A stretch of 64,000 nucleotides of DNA from positions 91,966,722-92,030,721 of the forward strand of contig NC_073691.1 in NCBI RefSeq assembly GCF_029784155.1. Direction: 5' to 3'. Of this stretch, positions 10,629 through 25,600 are shown in pieces (position 1 is the first letter of the stretch; every line of letters starts with the position of its first letter). Source of the DNA: Uranotaenia lowii (Eukaryota > Arthropoda > Insecta > Diptera > Culicidae). The notes beneath the pieces were generated by a model that had not been told where the DNA came from, searched no databases, and saw nothing but the letters and a program-made list of their open reading frames with translations. The translations under genes and the position numbers were made by a program.

Positions 10629-13600
10629 GTAGGGTTATCATGGTCTATAATAGGGTAGGAAATATTCTACTAATAGATATTCTTTTCAGTGCGACGATGT
10701 GACTCGTCCAGCAGTTCCAAGTCGGATGCCTCCAAAAATCTACAGAACAAAGGAACGCTCAAATCAGATATCAGTATGGATGTAAGTATGGTTCAGTACA
10801 TAAGAAGACTGCCTTAGAACCATGGCAAATTATACCAACATCTTTTTCATTCTCAAGGATCGCAAATCATCGGAAAATCTCGCTCCAGCGGATGCTAACT
10901 TCGCCTCGGGAATCCCATTCGGGAACCGCTCTCTGAAAATAGAATCTAAAGAACTCCCGAAGCGAGCCCTATCGCCATCGATTGCTGAAACTCTGCGGGC
11001 AGTTTTCGCCGCCTTCCTCTGGCACGAGGGATTGGTTCATGATGCGATGGCCTGTGCCTCGTTCCTCAAGTTCCATCCCAGTATCTCGAAGAAGGAGAGT
11101 GAAAACATGCCCGTAGGAAATCCGCATGAGCATCTGCTAACCCGCGAGCAGAAGGTTCTCCAACGGCATTCGGTTGAAATCTCCAATGCCGGGACTTATC
11201 TCAACATCCGACCTTCGACGTTGGAAACGTTAGCAAAAATTGGAAACTGCTGTGTGCACAACCGGAAGCTGAGGAACCGCAATGTAAGCCTGTAGTAGTG
11301 GTTGTGGTGTGAATTCGTAATTGATATGCTCAGTTTCACTTTCAGATGGACATTTTTTCCTCCAAGGAGGGTGACTATCCACAACCAAGTGCTCTACCGC
11401 CAGCCTTGCGGTGCCTTGTATACGTTTGGGATCAACTTTGTTGCAATTTCATACATTTGGTTGAAACTAACTCTAACGATAAGGAAAACGATTTGTAAGT
11501 ATTGAAGACAAACGGGTAGAAATAATCAATTTAAACCCCTTTCTTTATAACAGTAGTTCGTTGAAGTCGAACAAATCAGGAGAGGAAAAGACGACGGTAA
11601 ATTTGAAAAATCAGAGTCAAAAAAAGGTTGAAGATGGCTGTTGGTGTGAGCTTTGTGATGTGTTTTTACCGATTCCGGTTACTTATCACATGCGCATCGT
11701 CCATCCCGGCTGCGGGAAGTACGCCAAGGGAAAAGGATACAACTCGATCGGTGTTTACTGCGAGGGATGGGCGGGCAACTGTGGAGATGGAGGACAGGGT
11801 GTTTCGAGTTGGTACCTGATGTGTGAAAAATGTCGACAAAAGTAAGATTTGGCAAACAAATTCAAAGATTTTTTCTTAAACGAAAATACTTTTTCAGATA
11901 TGTTAATTCAGCAAAAGTTTCCAACAATATAAACGGAGCTGTTCCGGTTGTCACCAAAATAGATGGAGGTTCAAACATTCTTTTGGGTTTCGGTGCGGAG
12001 TCTACCATACCGTCGGAGCTTTTTACCATTATGAAGGAGAATTCGTTTTTCCTGCTAGAACTGAACTCGTACAATGGAGGTAATTTTCCAACTATTGATA
12101 TTTACTAAGCCATAGATTGAGAAAAAATGGCGAACTACCCTGACAGAAAATAGCTATATTTTTCACGATAGGTCATCAATATAGCGCGTTTCATTATTAG
12201 CTGTGGTCCTAATCGTTTCAATAAGTTAAGTGATTTTTTTTTAGTTTCCATAATGTAACACCTGCAAAATAAAATTGAACGAAGATTACGCGAGGAAATG
12301 TATCATCCAGATTGAAATTTTATTCTAAAGAAGTTCTCCACGCATGATCGTCCGGAGCGGAATCCAGCTTGTTGCCGTCGGAGTGTAGCGTCGATTTTCT
12401 CCTGGGACCCTGTTCAGGATCACTTTGCAGAGTACTTTGAGGGTTGTACAGATCAACGTTATGCCTCGCCAGTTACCGCACTCTGTCAGGTCTCCTTTCT
12501 TCGGGACCTTTACGAGGATACCCTGCATCCAGTCGGCCGGAAATGTTACAGTATCCCAGATGTCAGCGAAAAGACGGTGCAACATTTGTGCTGACAGGGC
12601 AGGGTCGGCTTTCAGCATTTCAGCAGGGATGCAATCGATCCCAGGTGCTTTGTTGGATTTCATGTTTTGATTGCCGCTTCTATTTCAGCCAGCGAGGGCG
12701 CTTCCGAGTTGCGGCTTACTGTTGGCGCTTCGAGCTGCAGGTTCTGTTGGCCATCGCTATTCGTGATTCGGACGAGTTGTTCGAAGTGCTCAGTCCATCG
12801 TTTGAGCTGATCTGTTCGATCGGCCAATAACTGACCTGCTCGGTCTTTCAGCGGCATTCTTACATTAGTCCTTGCACCACTGAGGCGGCGAGAAATGTCA
12901 TAAAATAATCGGATATCTCCATTGGCGGCGGCTCTTTCTCCCTCTTCGGCTAGGAAGTTTGTCCAGGCTCTCTTGTCTCGTCTACAAGCTCGTTTAACTG
13001 CCTTTTCCAGCTCCGCATATCGTAAGCGGCGGCTGCTTTGGCTGACCCGGTACATGCCTGCTCAATTCCGATTTTCGCCTTTCTCCGATCATCGATCATC
13101 CTCCAGGTTTCATCCGACATCCATTCACTTCTTCTTCCACAAACTTAACCGAGAGTACCATGGCTCGTCGTGATAAAGGCATTCTTGATTCTACACTAGG
13201 GTTACCATATCCTTCAACGCCAAAAAGAGTACGTTGAAATCATATTTCATATATTTTTAGGAGAAACGGGAGAAACCAGGAAATTTAAGGCCATTTAAAT
13301 AGTTGCTATAGTTGCTAGTTATGTGACTTACCTGGCAGTTATGATTTTTTTGAAAAAACATTACAAACTGAAAGTTATCGTTTTTAGTTTTCCTCATTTT
13401 CTTGTAAATTTCTAGTGAAAAGCCCTTTGGTCATTGGATTATTCGAAGAGATAGAGATCGTAAACATGAGAAAATGTTGCATTTCAAAAAGAGTTTAAAT
13501 TGCTGTTGTGCTTTCGCCAACTGTTTGTTCGCTAATTGCATATTCGAAGGCACTGATTGCCTGCACAGTTTATATCGACGCCTGGAAGAAGCTTTTCTCA

Positions 13601-16600
13601 AAAGCGGTTTAAAACTATCGAATTTGTTGAAATTTACTTATTGAAAAGTACTGCTGATGAAATAGAAAATTTGTTTTTAACGAAAAATTTAGATTTTAAT
13701 CGATTTGTGATGATTTCCATTTGAATCATCGTTTGGAAAACTTAACAAAGTAGAGAAACCTGAAATATCGTGCCATGATTGCATAAAGTGCGGCATTTCT
13801 TACGGACTTCTTGTACATATAGGAACACAAACTTAAAAACTGGAAGAAATATTATAGCGCCAGCACTAAATTTTACTTCGGAAGTCCGGACTTCCGATCC
13901 CGAACTTACTTCCGAACTTTTGATAGTTGTGTTCAAAAAAATAACAGTGTATTATATGCAACGTTGCCACACATAAATTTGTATCCACCAGAGTATCTCT
14001 ACATACATTAAGCGGGCCACAGACTACTAACATTGGTACAAATGCGATGAAATTTTGTCGCTGTGAACACGATTTGCATCGTGTATGGCACTGCTTGTAT
14101 GAGCGCCCAAACGGTTTGAGTAAAATCGGTCGGGATCGAAATGTTTTGTACAAACCACCACTTTCTGCCGGGGTGGAAATGTTTTTTTTTTGTTGCTGTT
14201 GCTGTTTTCGCCAGCAATCGTTTGTGTTCGCGTGAAATATCCCAACAAACACTTTTTGCTGAATAAACGCTGAAAAAATATCGTGCGTGGTTCAATTTTT
14301 AATCAGCAATCTGGCTGAAAGAAGACCTCAAAAATTCACTAATTCACGTGTCTTCAGCCTTTAATCATCTTGATCTGGAGAAGTTATTCAGCAAACGTCA
14401 TTATACGTCAATTGACGGATCAACCAAAAAAAAGAACCAAACCAAAGTAATAAAGACCAGTGTCTATCCGAAATCCGATGTTTGGCGCCCACTTTTTCCC
14501 CTCTGGTGTTGTTTTTTTTTTCGTTTCAACTGCCCCGACTTTCAAATCTCCGGCTTGTTGGTCGCATGCCGCAGTACGCAGAACCAATCATGAAGTCTGC
14601 GGCGCGATGAAAATATGTCGATCTTAAGCAACATGCCTCTCAACCGAAGGTTTTTTTTTAGATAAGTGTGAGAGAAATGATCTTTTATTTCAGTTTTGGG
14701 CATCAAAAATAAAATTAGTGAGAAAATTTACTCTTTATTCCAGAATTAAGCTAAATAAGAAATCATAAAAGATAATCTCATTGCATAAGGAAAACAAAAA
14801 TTCCCCTCTCATTCCAATCAAGCCGCCATCATGCAGGGCAATTTTACCACAGTTCACAGTCTGTCAAATTCCAATGGTAGCGAATGGTTGAACAAAGGCT
14901 GGAAAAGTGTTATGGAAGCAACTCTTCAAATCCTGCCATTGGCTGCAATGAGACTTCTTTAAACGCTGAAACATGGTTATAGTTAGTCTTTATTCAACCA
15001 TTAAGCTGAAGCAGCAATTACGCTTTAGCTCAGCTTTTGTTCAACGAATTGCCGTTCTTAAGCAGCCAAAATGTTTATTGGGATACTCTTACGGGCAAGA
15101 ATGAGATACACATACGATTCAAATGAATTTGTGGCAACGTTGATTTTATGTGAATTTGAAAACAGAAAATTTCTTGGCGTACGCTTAAATGAAACGACTC
15201 AATATGTTTTGGTCGGAAGGCAGCCATGATGCCAGTTTACCAACGACGTTTATAAATTTTTTATCTAAACGCACAATAAGTTTGTTTCTCTGATAAAATG
15301 TCTTTCAACAAAAAAAGAGTACAAATCACAAGGTTTCACAAAAAGAAAAGTACGCTCATTTCTTGATCGAAAAAGAGTACATGTACTCTTAAAGAGTACG
15401 TATGGTAACTCTATTCTACACCACTGTTCTTCGACTGTTCCGTCTGTCGGCAGTTCCGAGGCTCGGGATTCAAACTGTTCAACGTATGCCCTTTTCACCT
15501 CTGGATTCTCCAAACGGCGGACGTCGTATCGACATCCGACTTTCTCCTGTCGCCGCTGGACACGCGCGACTCTCAGTCGTATCTCACCAAGGACGAGGTG
15601 ATGGTCAAATGCAATGTCTGCGCTTCGTTTGTTGCGGACATAAAGAAGGCTCCTTCTTCATTTTCCGCTGATGCAGATGTGGTCAATTTGATTTTCTGTT
15701 CGGCCATCTCGGGATACCCAAGTGACCTAATGTGCTGGTCGATGGGGAAAGAGCGACCCACCGATCACCATGTTGTTTTTGCCACAAAATTCTACAGCTC
15801 TTCGTTTTCGCTCATCTGCCCTAGGCCACGGCGCACCATGATGCGCTCAAGGTACTGATTGTCGAAGCGAATCTTTGCGCTGAAGTCGCCCAAATCGATT
15901 TGAATGTCACCCTTCGGAATTTTCTCTACCACGCTGTTCAGTTCCAATTCCTGGATTTTTAATTCAGAAGTTTAGAAAGCAAACATGTTTACAATTATCC
16001 TCTTTTCTAGGTCTCATAAACAAATCAACCAATAATGCCACTGAAGCAACCAACTTGCAAGAGCACGCCAATAACAGTCGTTATAAAACAGTCGATTTGA
16101 ATGACTCATATGATTCCAGCTATTATTTCGACGACAGAAATATCAACTGGAGTGGAAGTGGTAAGCGTTACTGGAAATTTTGCTATCCTTGGTCTCAGGA
16201 TCTTTCTAATCTGCCCGATCAATTTCTAGCTAAAAAAGAATCCGGCCGTAATTTGTACGAGTCATCGTCCGAACTGATGTGGCCACCGCCTGAGCTGCTC
16301 TCCTGTATGGACACGTTAGGTGTTAAAACAAACAACGACCTAACGGCCTACGATCTGCTCGGGATGAACATGAACGATATGCATGCGTATGATTTTAGGG
16401 TGTGTAATTTGATGGAATGTTATTCTTATCCATTAGTGGTTTTAATTTGTTGATTTTGGTAATTCCGCAGGCGCTCGAAGATGTTTCGATGGAAGTTGCG
16501 GCAGATTCGTATGCAAAAAATGTTCAAACTTCACCTGCTATTCCCTCGACGAGCAAATTCCATCGGAGCTTTTCCATGGGCCAAGGGTGGAATACCTCAC

Positions 16601-19600
16601 AGAACAAATTGTTAAGTGAATATCAACAATCGGGCGGAAAGTGTGACAACGGCGGCAGTAAGATTGAGGTGGCTGGAAGCAATGTAGTTCTGAGGCGCAA
16701 AAAACAATGCACATGTACGAGTGGCGACTCCAACTTGCTGAACTATCCTTCAATAAATTTACAGAAATTAGTACCGGATCATTTGTTGAACAACAGCTTT
16801 CTAAAAGATTCAACTCCGAGCAATCGCAACAAGCACAAAGTCAACAGCAAAATTAACGATAAAAATAATATACAAACCAATCCGAGGGCAGCATTCATGG
16901 CGAATGGGAAACGCCCAGATGAAATAAATTTTAGTGAATTTTTGGAAATGTACCACAATGCGGCTCGTGAAAGTAACGATAAAATTAAACCAGTAGATGA
17001 GAAATCCGAAGGTAGTGGATCGGGAGGTTCCCCGTCGGTTTATAAAATGGATGTTCAAGCTGGCGCTTTATCGTTGCTCAACAGACCTTCGATGATTTTT
17101 ATGCTCGAAAAACATGATTTGAAGAAGTTGCGCCACCTAATGACAAGAAATTTGAGAAAAACCATCTGCAATATCTACAGTTTACAAGCTCTTAATTGGT
17201 TGTTGAGGTCTGTAACCCAGGCGATCGGGCTACACGATATTATGTGGTGGTTTATTTCTTCGCTGTCCTATTCAACTCACGATAGTGAAGATGAACCGAA
17301 GCTCGACGAAGGAGTTCTAGGACTCGAACATCCGGGATCTAATCAATTCAATGGTCCCCTATCGCAAACTTTGTCTCAAAGTTTGCATTGCCTTCTGCAA
17401 ACTATTGCCGATTTAACGTTACATTTGCCTTCAGGATCATCGCTCCAGAAAATAGCCGTCCAGTGTTTCGGATTGAAGTTCAAACAATCCGACCATCAGT
17501 TCCTGCATCGTTCCCATGTGTTTGGAAATATTTCAAAGATTTTGTCCAAATCCGAAGAACAAAATGAAGAAAATTTACTACCATCGGTGGCCATGTTGAA
17601 TTCCTACTCAAATGTCGGAGATATCTATTCGGAGGATTGTATTCGTGTCAATGTGCTAGCTGATATTACTGAAATATTCGATGTATGACCAATTACCACA
17701 ATTAGCATTTTGGTGTCATTAAATATATAATGATTGGAATTTATTTTCAGTTGATTGTATCGTCCCGTCCGGCGCTCGCCAATTCCTTGATCGATAACTC
17801 AACCGAAACCTTTTGGGAAAGTGATGAGGAAGATCGCAATAAACCCAAAATAGTTGAACTAACCATGAATCGGACCAACTATCACTGCAAAGTTATTTGT
17901 GTTCACATCGACAACAGTCGAGATATTGGGGTAAGGTCAAATATGCTCTTCATTACCGAGATAGTTTTAGTTCATTTTTTCCTTTTATCATAACTCACAT
18001 CAGAGTAAGGTGTCCAGTATCCTAGTGTATGGAGGAAGTTCATTTGGTGAAACGTCGCTTTTTAAAACGATCGATGTGGATCCGTTGGCCTGCTGCTGGA
18101 TATCGGTGCCGGTGTCCGATGAAGATTATACTCATTATCGGGTGGAGTTTCGGGGTCCGGAAACGACCCTACGCGTTCGACAAATCAAACTGCTTGGCTA
18201 CACGACCGAGAACAAGCTGGCACACTTCAAACATCCGAATCTGAAGATGATTTCGGCCAACTTTATTCAGCAGAAAAATTGCGAAACGGAAACGCTGCGC
18301 GTGTTTCGTCTTTTGACCGGGCAGGTATGTATGTACAACACTGTAGTAGAAAATATAAGCGTTCTTCAATCGATAGACGTCACGTCACGATCACGTCATA
18401 TGGCTCAACAAATTCCATCTCTTATTCCTAACTTCTATAAGAGCTCCAGCCAAGAAACGTGAGTTCGAATACGCCTTCTTCTACCCCTCCTATAGAAGCG
18501 AGTAGTGGAAGGGAATATTTATCTTCTGGATAATTGTGTTAACATCCCTTATTCAATCTCGTTTGAAGTGTGTGTAAAAAGCACGCTCTCAAACCACTTT
18601 GTTCGCTATACATGGGAATTCTGTTTCTCAGTTTCTCATGCATAGTTAGTTAGTGTAGAGCAAAGGCGTTACAATTCATGTGAGCTTTTCATCAACAACG
18701 TTCGAGTTCTCGGCGAGTCAGCCTTCCGGCGCTGGAGAAACTTAAAAGTCGCAAGAATTACCAACGTGGGCGTTCGGCTTGAAAATGATACTGATTTGAA
18801 AAGGCTGGTACGGTGCTTGTCCCGGGGAAGGTCAACATGTGGACGAAGAGGTGAGCTTGAGGGCACTCGCTACAATTTGCCTGACTTTGGACTTGGTGAA
18901 CTACAGCCTAGTTCTGGACACACGAACGGCACAGGAAGCTAGGTTCTCCACGAAAAACTTTTTAAGACGACTTTCTGACAAGGAAAACTGGTCTGCTGCG
19001 AAAACTGACATCTATTCGGCTGGAAAAATGCGGAAGCGTGGAATCATATGTCGATAGTTTGATGTCCAATGCCATTAGCTCGTCTGGATTGGATTTCGAG
19101 TAGATGAGTCCTGGCTGGCGGCGTTGCTGTTGATGGAACTCTCTGCGAATTACGAGCCGATGATCATGGGATTGGAGGCTTCGGAGGCACTAATGTGGTA
19201 CTCCTAGTGGCACTTTGACTCTGGAGCGACAGCACACATGTCGCGTTCGACTGACGGTTTCGTGAAGCAGTAAGTTCTTTATCACCCGGTCGGAACAGCG
19301 AACAACGATTCAATGCCGTCTGTGTCCAAAGGTTTCGTCTAGCTGGAAGTCAACGAAGGTCCTATCGAGGTTCAAGAGGTGTTGCAGATTCCTGAATTGG
19401 CAGCAAATCTACTGTCAGTGAGCAAAATATACCAAAAATGATTGACGGTTTTGTTCGACGCAAAAGGCTGTAAGGTTCGCAAGAAGAGCGGCAACATTAT
19501 AGCTTCTGAAACTCATCAAGAGGGGCTATTTCGACTCAATCGCAAGATGGATAGTTCGTTGCTGGCTGTAAGCGCAGAAATGTGGCACAAACGCTTAGGT

Positions 19601-22600
19601 CATCTCGGTCAGCAGAACATGACGAAAATGCAATCGGTGGTCGACGGTTTGAAATGGTCCGGAATGTGTCGCATGTATCGAAGGGAAGCACGCCCGAAAT
19701 CGGCTTCCTTCAAGTGCTTTTAAGGGAAGGGTTTTCTGGATCTGGTGCACTCAGGCTTGTGTGGCACGATCAAAGCTTTGGAGGAGAATCAAACCTGGGA
19801 GTACACACAAAACTTTCGAGGCTTCACTTAGCAAAAATACTGCGTTACTTTCGATTAGCAATAAGGGGTGTTTTACTAACGTGATAGCAATATGCTTGTT
19901 TTACTTGGATTTAGTAAAAAAGCGGGCTTACTAGCCGCTTTGTTCGGATAGCAGCCGCCGGCTACTAGAAAAAAAAACAATTCGACGCGAATCTGTGCGC
20001 TTGACAAAAATAGGTAGATGTTGGTGGAACCTGTGGAGACGGGGCTAACAAAGTCAGCGACCATAGTGTATACAGGTAAACAAATGATTAGGACATGAAC
20101 GGCTTGTCCGATTTTGAAGTGCAAAATTTTGTGTTTTTTAAGGAAGAAACCAATGAACGAACGGTTGTTGTGCGGTTACGAAAACGGGCTCACTGCTGGC
20201 GGAGCATTTGATTGTCAAGTGGACGACGGAACGGTGGATTAATTGATATCGGAAGCGTACAGGTAAGGACCGATCCGACTATGAGAAAATGCGGCTTCTA
20301 ATATGTGAAATTCTTTGTTTTTTTTTCATCAGGTTGCTCCTGCCGGCCATCATTGCCACAATGATCGACAGAAAGGAAGCGAATTTTCAGATCGACCGCA
20401 TTATTTTGCACCCAGGCGGAAGACCAGTTTTGAAGATCAAGTGCAAAAAGTGTTTAGTGAAACGATCTTTTTTAAATAAATGGAGTCAAAGAATCGGTGG
20501 TGTCTTTTTCATAGTACTTTCCGAATTTCCAAAGAAAAAATAATAAATTTGAATTCAAAATCCCCCGCGGTCTTTTCCGTCGGTTTTTGCTAAAATTTTG
20601 GCAAAATATTCCGGCGGCTAACTTTTTCTCTCGTTTGCTAAAATTCTAGCAGAAAAAATTTACTAAATTGGTTGCTAAATTTCTAGCTGGTCAAATTTGA
20701 GCAAAATTTTGCTAATTTCCGGCCTCGAAAGTTTTGTGTGTAAGCTAATTTGCCGAAAGACCGACCAAGGACCTAGCGGGATACTGACGGACGAATCGAC
20801 AACTACAAGGCGCATCTTGTCGTGAAGGGGTGTTCGCAACGTCCAGGAATCGACTACGACGAGGTCTTTTCACCGATGGTCCGGTATTCGACGATTTGAC
20901 GTCTGCTGGCACTTGCAGTGGAGCACGACTTGGACATCGAGCAAATGGATGCTGTGAGTGCGTATCTACAAAGAAGTCTCGGAGACGAGGTCATCTTCAT
21001 GGATCAGCCGGAAGTGTTCGACAATATCCTCTGCTTAAGCTTGGCACCGTCCTGAACGAACCCCGGATTGTTCGTTGAGCATTTGTGTGCTTCTTGCTTA
21101 TTGACACTTTCCATTTAAGGCCATCATTCGTCGGTTTTGATCAGAAAGTTGCTTGCTCTGCCTCAGAAAATTTCCTCCGTGTGCCTTCCGGAAGATTCTC
21201 CTTCGATGGACTTGAACATCTTGAAGTGTAAATGTAATCTCTTTTCCGTCGAAAATCTGAAAATTCTGATTGCTATGATTCGAATATTAAGTTACTCAGT
21301 CTATTGTGTTGTGAACCTACTTGGTTGAATGATTCAACTGAATCAAAGCAATCGAAATACCGTGATTGAATTTAAAGGAATCTTTCGATTGCTTTGATTC
21401 AGATGTTACTTAGATTGAGCTTATAATATGGCACATGTTAAAATTTTTATACAATCTTGGATGACGCAAGTGATGCTTTAGCGTCGTGTGCTCATCTGCT
21501 TTTTCAAATTCAACCCTTTGCCAAGTAAAAGGCATGAAGAATAGAAATTATAGTTTTATGTGATGAAAAAAACTCTGTATTTTTAATCTCATTCAAATCT
21601 TCTCCATCAGGTTTTCGGCAAACTCATCCTGGAGAGTGGTAAAAATTACGCATACGCCGGAGTGAACACACCAACCTCGTCCAAGATCGTGGAATCGGCC
21701 GTTATTTCTTCCTCAACCGAGTCTCTCGATCTGCGTGAGCACATGGTCGGTATTCTGTTCAGCCGCAGCAAGTTGAGCCACCTTCAGAAGCAGATAATAG
21801 TGCACATTGTTCACGCGATCCAGAAAGAGGCCCTCCGTTCCCGGGAAGAGTGGGAGCATAATGTGATCTTCAGCGCCGATAATGAGACCGATTTCGAGGA
21901 AAATCTCAAACTGAACGACACCTACTGCTTCGAGATGTTGAGCATGGTCCTGGCTCTGTCGGGAAGTGCCGTGGGTCGATCGTATTTGTCTCATCAGCAG
22001 GGTCTGTTGAAGGATCTGTTTTCGTTACTACACACCGGAAGTGATCGAGTGCAGCGCCAGGTGACGGCCTTGATCAGAAGAATTTTGCCGGAAATTTCAC
22101 CGGAAACATTGTGCGAGCTTTTGGTCGTGGAGAAGGTCCCTGAGACGGATTTCAATCTTCTCAGCCAGAACAATGAGACTTTTAATATGAATAAGTATGT
22201 TTGAAATTTGTATTCATTAGTTCAACTAATAATGAAAATGATTTTCTTTTTTCAGGTGTGGTATTTTGGATATTTTTCTAGCCGTGATTGCAAAAGCCTT
22301 GCAGGTACAAATTAAAGTGAAAAACAATTCTAACAAAAATCCGCCAACGATGAAACTGTGGCGGTATATGAATATTTGTAAAATTGATGATTATGAGAAG
22401 AGTACATTGAATAAAATATCCCTGACAAACTCCCAGATAAGTAACGTGGAATCCGACCGACCGGGACAAACAATTTCGCCTGGAACGGTGCTGAAGGAAA
22501 GTCCGGTACCATGCGAACAGTACGACTTTGAAGGTTCTTCGTCGGAGTTTCTAGACGATCGAACCAATGACGATAATACGGTGGATTTCGAAACGGCCTG

Positions 22601-25600
22601 TCGGTCAGTGAATAAACCGCTTGTTCGAATAGAAGCTGCCACAAAGCCACGCTGGTTTCTTAACGGAACTATTTCCTCGAAGCAGGCGGAGAACATCATG
22701 GTACTGATTCGCGATATGGCTCACGGTAAGCTGTCGGAGAAGTGGTCTCTGATCACCAAAGCCGCAATAGCCGAATGCATTCTCAACATAACTCGGCTGT
22801 CGGATGTCTACCGAGTACCGGAAACATGTATGACCACGCCAACCCTATGGCTGGCACTGGCTAGTTTGTGCGTTTTGGATCGTGATCACGTTGAGAAGTA
22901 AGTTGAAAAATAAAAAAAAAATCGTGCATCCGATCTCATGAGTGTATTTGTCATCCTTAGATTGTCGTCCAGTCAATGGTCCAAACAGTCAGAGTCCAGG
23001 CCGCTATGTTCCAATCACGACGACGATGTGACATATGCCATGATCATCTGTAGCCTTTGTGGAGCACTTTGCTCGGACTGCGATCGCTTTTTGCACCTCA
23101 ACAGGAAAACCAGAAACCATTATCGAACTGTAAGGATCACTTTAATAGTTTATCATAAAATTGGTAAAACTTATGAAATTTTTAACAAACATATAACTTT
23201 TCAGGTTTGCAAGGAAGAGGAAGAGGCTATCCGTGTTGAGCTACACGAAAGCTGTGGTCGAGCAAAGCTGTTCTGGCTGTTGGCACTCGTAGATTCGAAA
23301 ACACTCAAGGGTATGTTAGAGTTCCGCAATGGGAACAGTGCACTGATCTGCGATCCGCCGAATGCTATAGGAGTTTGTCGTTTCTGTGGCGTCACCGGTA
23401 CCACGGGTTTGCTAGCGGTTGGCAACGTTTGCGTGGATCAACAGTGTCAGGAATATGCCGCCAGTGCGTGTACGAAAATCTTACCATGCGGACATCTGTG
23501 TGGAGGAATCATCAACGAGGACAAATGTTTGCCATGTTTGCAGCAGAAATGTCTGTCGTCGGAGAGCAAAGCCAGTGGGAAGGAACCGAAACTGACACAA
23601 GACGCCGACGATATGTGCATGATTTGTTTTACGGAAGCGCTTTCGTCGGCACCTTCCATTCAGCTGGACTGTGGGCATGTGTTCCATTTTCATTGCTGCA
23701 AAGCTGTTCTTACCCGGCGCTGGAACGGGCCCAGAATAAGTTTTGGGTTCTCCCAGTGCCCCATCTGTAAAATGGACATACAGCATTTGGCACTAACCGA
23801 AATATTGGAACCGATTGTTGCTCTGAAGACCGACGTCAAGAGGAAGGCTTTGATGAGGTATGTATTTTTAACGTCATGAGTCAAATTTGTGTTTCTTCTC
23901 GAACAAATTTTCATTGTAAACGCTCAAACAAGAGAGCCAACAAAATTTTAGATAGTTTATTCTAATGTCGTTGTTGTTAAAAAAATATGTTGGTAGTAAT
24001 TCTTTTTTTTTATTTTTCCAATAGGTTGGAATACGAAGGGGTTGCTAAAAATCTGGACAGCAAAGATTTGGCAGCATATGCGATGGAACGCTATGCGTAC
24101 TATGTGTGCAGTCAATGTGAAAAGGTAAGGAATCAAAAATATATGAAAACGAATTGATTAACTAGTAGTTTATGGATAGGGCACAGAGAACAGACATACA
24201 AGCTAGCCCATGAAACTTGTGTAAAATTTCCAACGACTGTTTTTATAACAATTTTTTTGTTTTTTGGCTGGGCCTTTTCGAAAACTGCCCACTTGAAAAT
24301 TTGATTTGTAACTTTTGAACGGCGCAATAGATGGCACTATTTCAAGTCAATTTCTAACGTATTTTTTGAATGTCAGCATTTGAAATTTTACACACTTTTT
24401 GGAAGATTTTTTGTTCGAGCTTGTACGTCTGTTCTCTGTGGATAGGGTTTTTAAGAGTTAAATAAGATTTTTTGAACATAAAAGATTAGTGGATGGATTT
24501 CAAGATTAGTGCGAATCAAGTAGGTTCTTTGAAAATTTGTGTAGCGCACCACTTAAAAAAAGTAAAATGACTTTTCAACTTATTGCTGATTTCGTGCTCG
24601 GGATGTGATCTCCGATTAACAAACCTTTGGACACCAACGACGCTAATATCTCTCTGTACATATGTTCAGTTTTAGTGCTCGTTAGAACATATATCAGTGG
24701 GTTTTTTTCACATGGTGTGAAACACAAACCATGAATAGTGAGCACTTGCCGGAACAACGATGGCACACTTTCAAAGCTTGCATCGATAACCCAATATTTT
24801 GCTTCAGCAAGACGTTTATTTGTTCCGACCATAATTGCCCATAATCCTTCTATGTTAAAACCTTGTAGTAAAACGGTTCACCTGACATTGGTTCAGTAAA
24901 CCTTTCAGGAACCTCGAAACCCCTCTAGTGACTGATGTTCTGTGGTGGTGGCCGTGTTTACATGGAACCAATGGGTCGACAATGACCTCAGACCATTTTC
25001 CAAACCGGAATTGTCCTAAGGCATTACTTCTGAAGGGGTCTAATTCAGCGCGTATGCAACACTCGCTTAGAAGTTCATATTTAAATTAAATACCATCTTG
25101 ACAGGCCGAGATCATATTCACGTGTCGTGGTCTGATCGGCTACGCTGTTTGTTCAGCGTAGTTCATTTGCTTGCTTCGGACCCATTATGCTTAGTAAAGT
25201 TAAGTTACGTTATCCTACGTCGATCGCAATTTGCGTCAGTCTTCAACTCCTTTTCAGAGCAGTCATTATCCGGGCGAGCCCATCGCTGACTGCCAGCCAT
25301 GTGTTGATGTCATCACACATTTTCTGCAACATGTTGTCCGCTGTCGTTTCTGGTCCGCAGGCGGCGAATATGTTGGCACTTTCCTCTTCAAATCTTGGAC
25401 AGCAGAATATCACGTGTTCGGGTGTCTCGTCCACTTCACCGCGTGTTAGGCAGACATGTCCGAAGCTGTGGTGATACTTCATGAAGCATCCATGACCAGT
25501 CAGGAATTGCGTCATGTAGAAATCCACTTCGCCATGCTTTCTCTCCATCCACTCCTTGATATTTGGGATCAAACGATGGGTCCACCTTCCTCTTTCTGAG

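Noticed and set aside
18325..18462. Extension of the hiw DOC exon by 46 residues
   Set aside because: Read-through of the donor GTATGT. The next exon continues the protein in phase.
19442..19884. Two overlapping frames (93 and 100 residues) as independent genes
   Set aside because: They are shifted frames of the copia pre-integrase/RT remnant, the second running into the inserted TA element.
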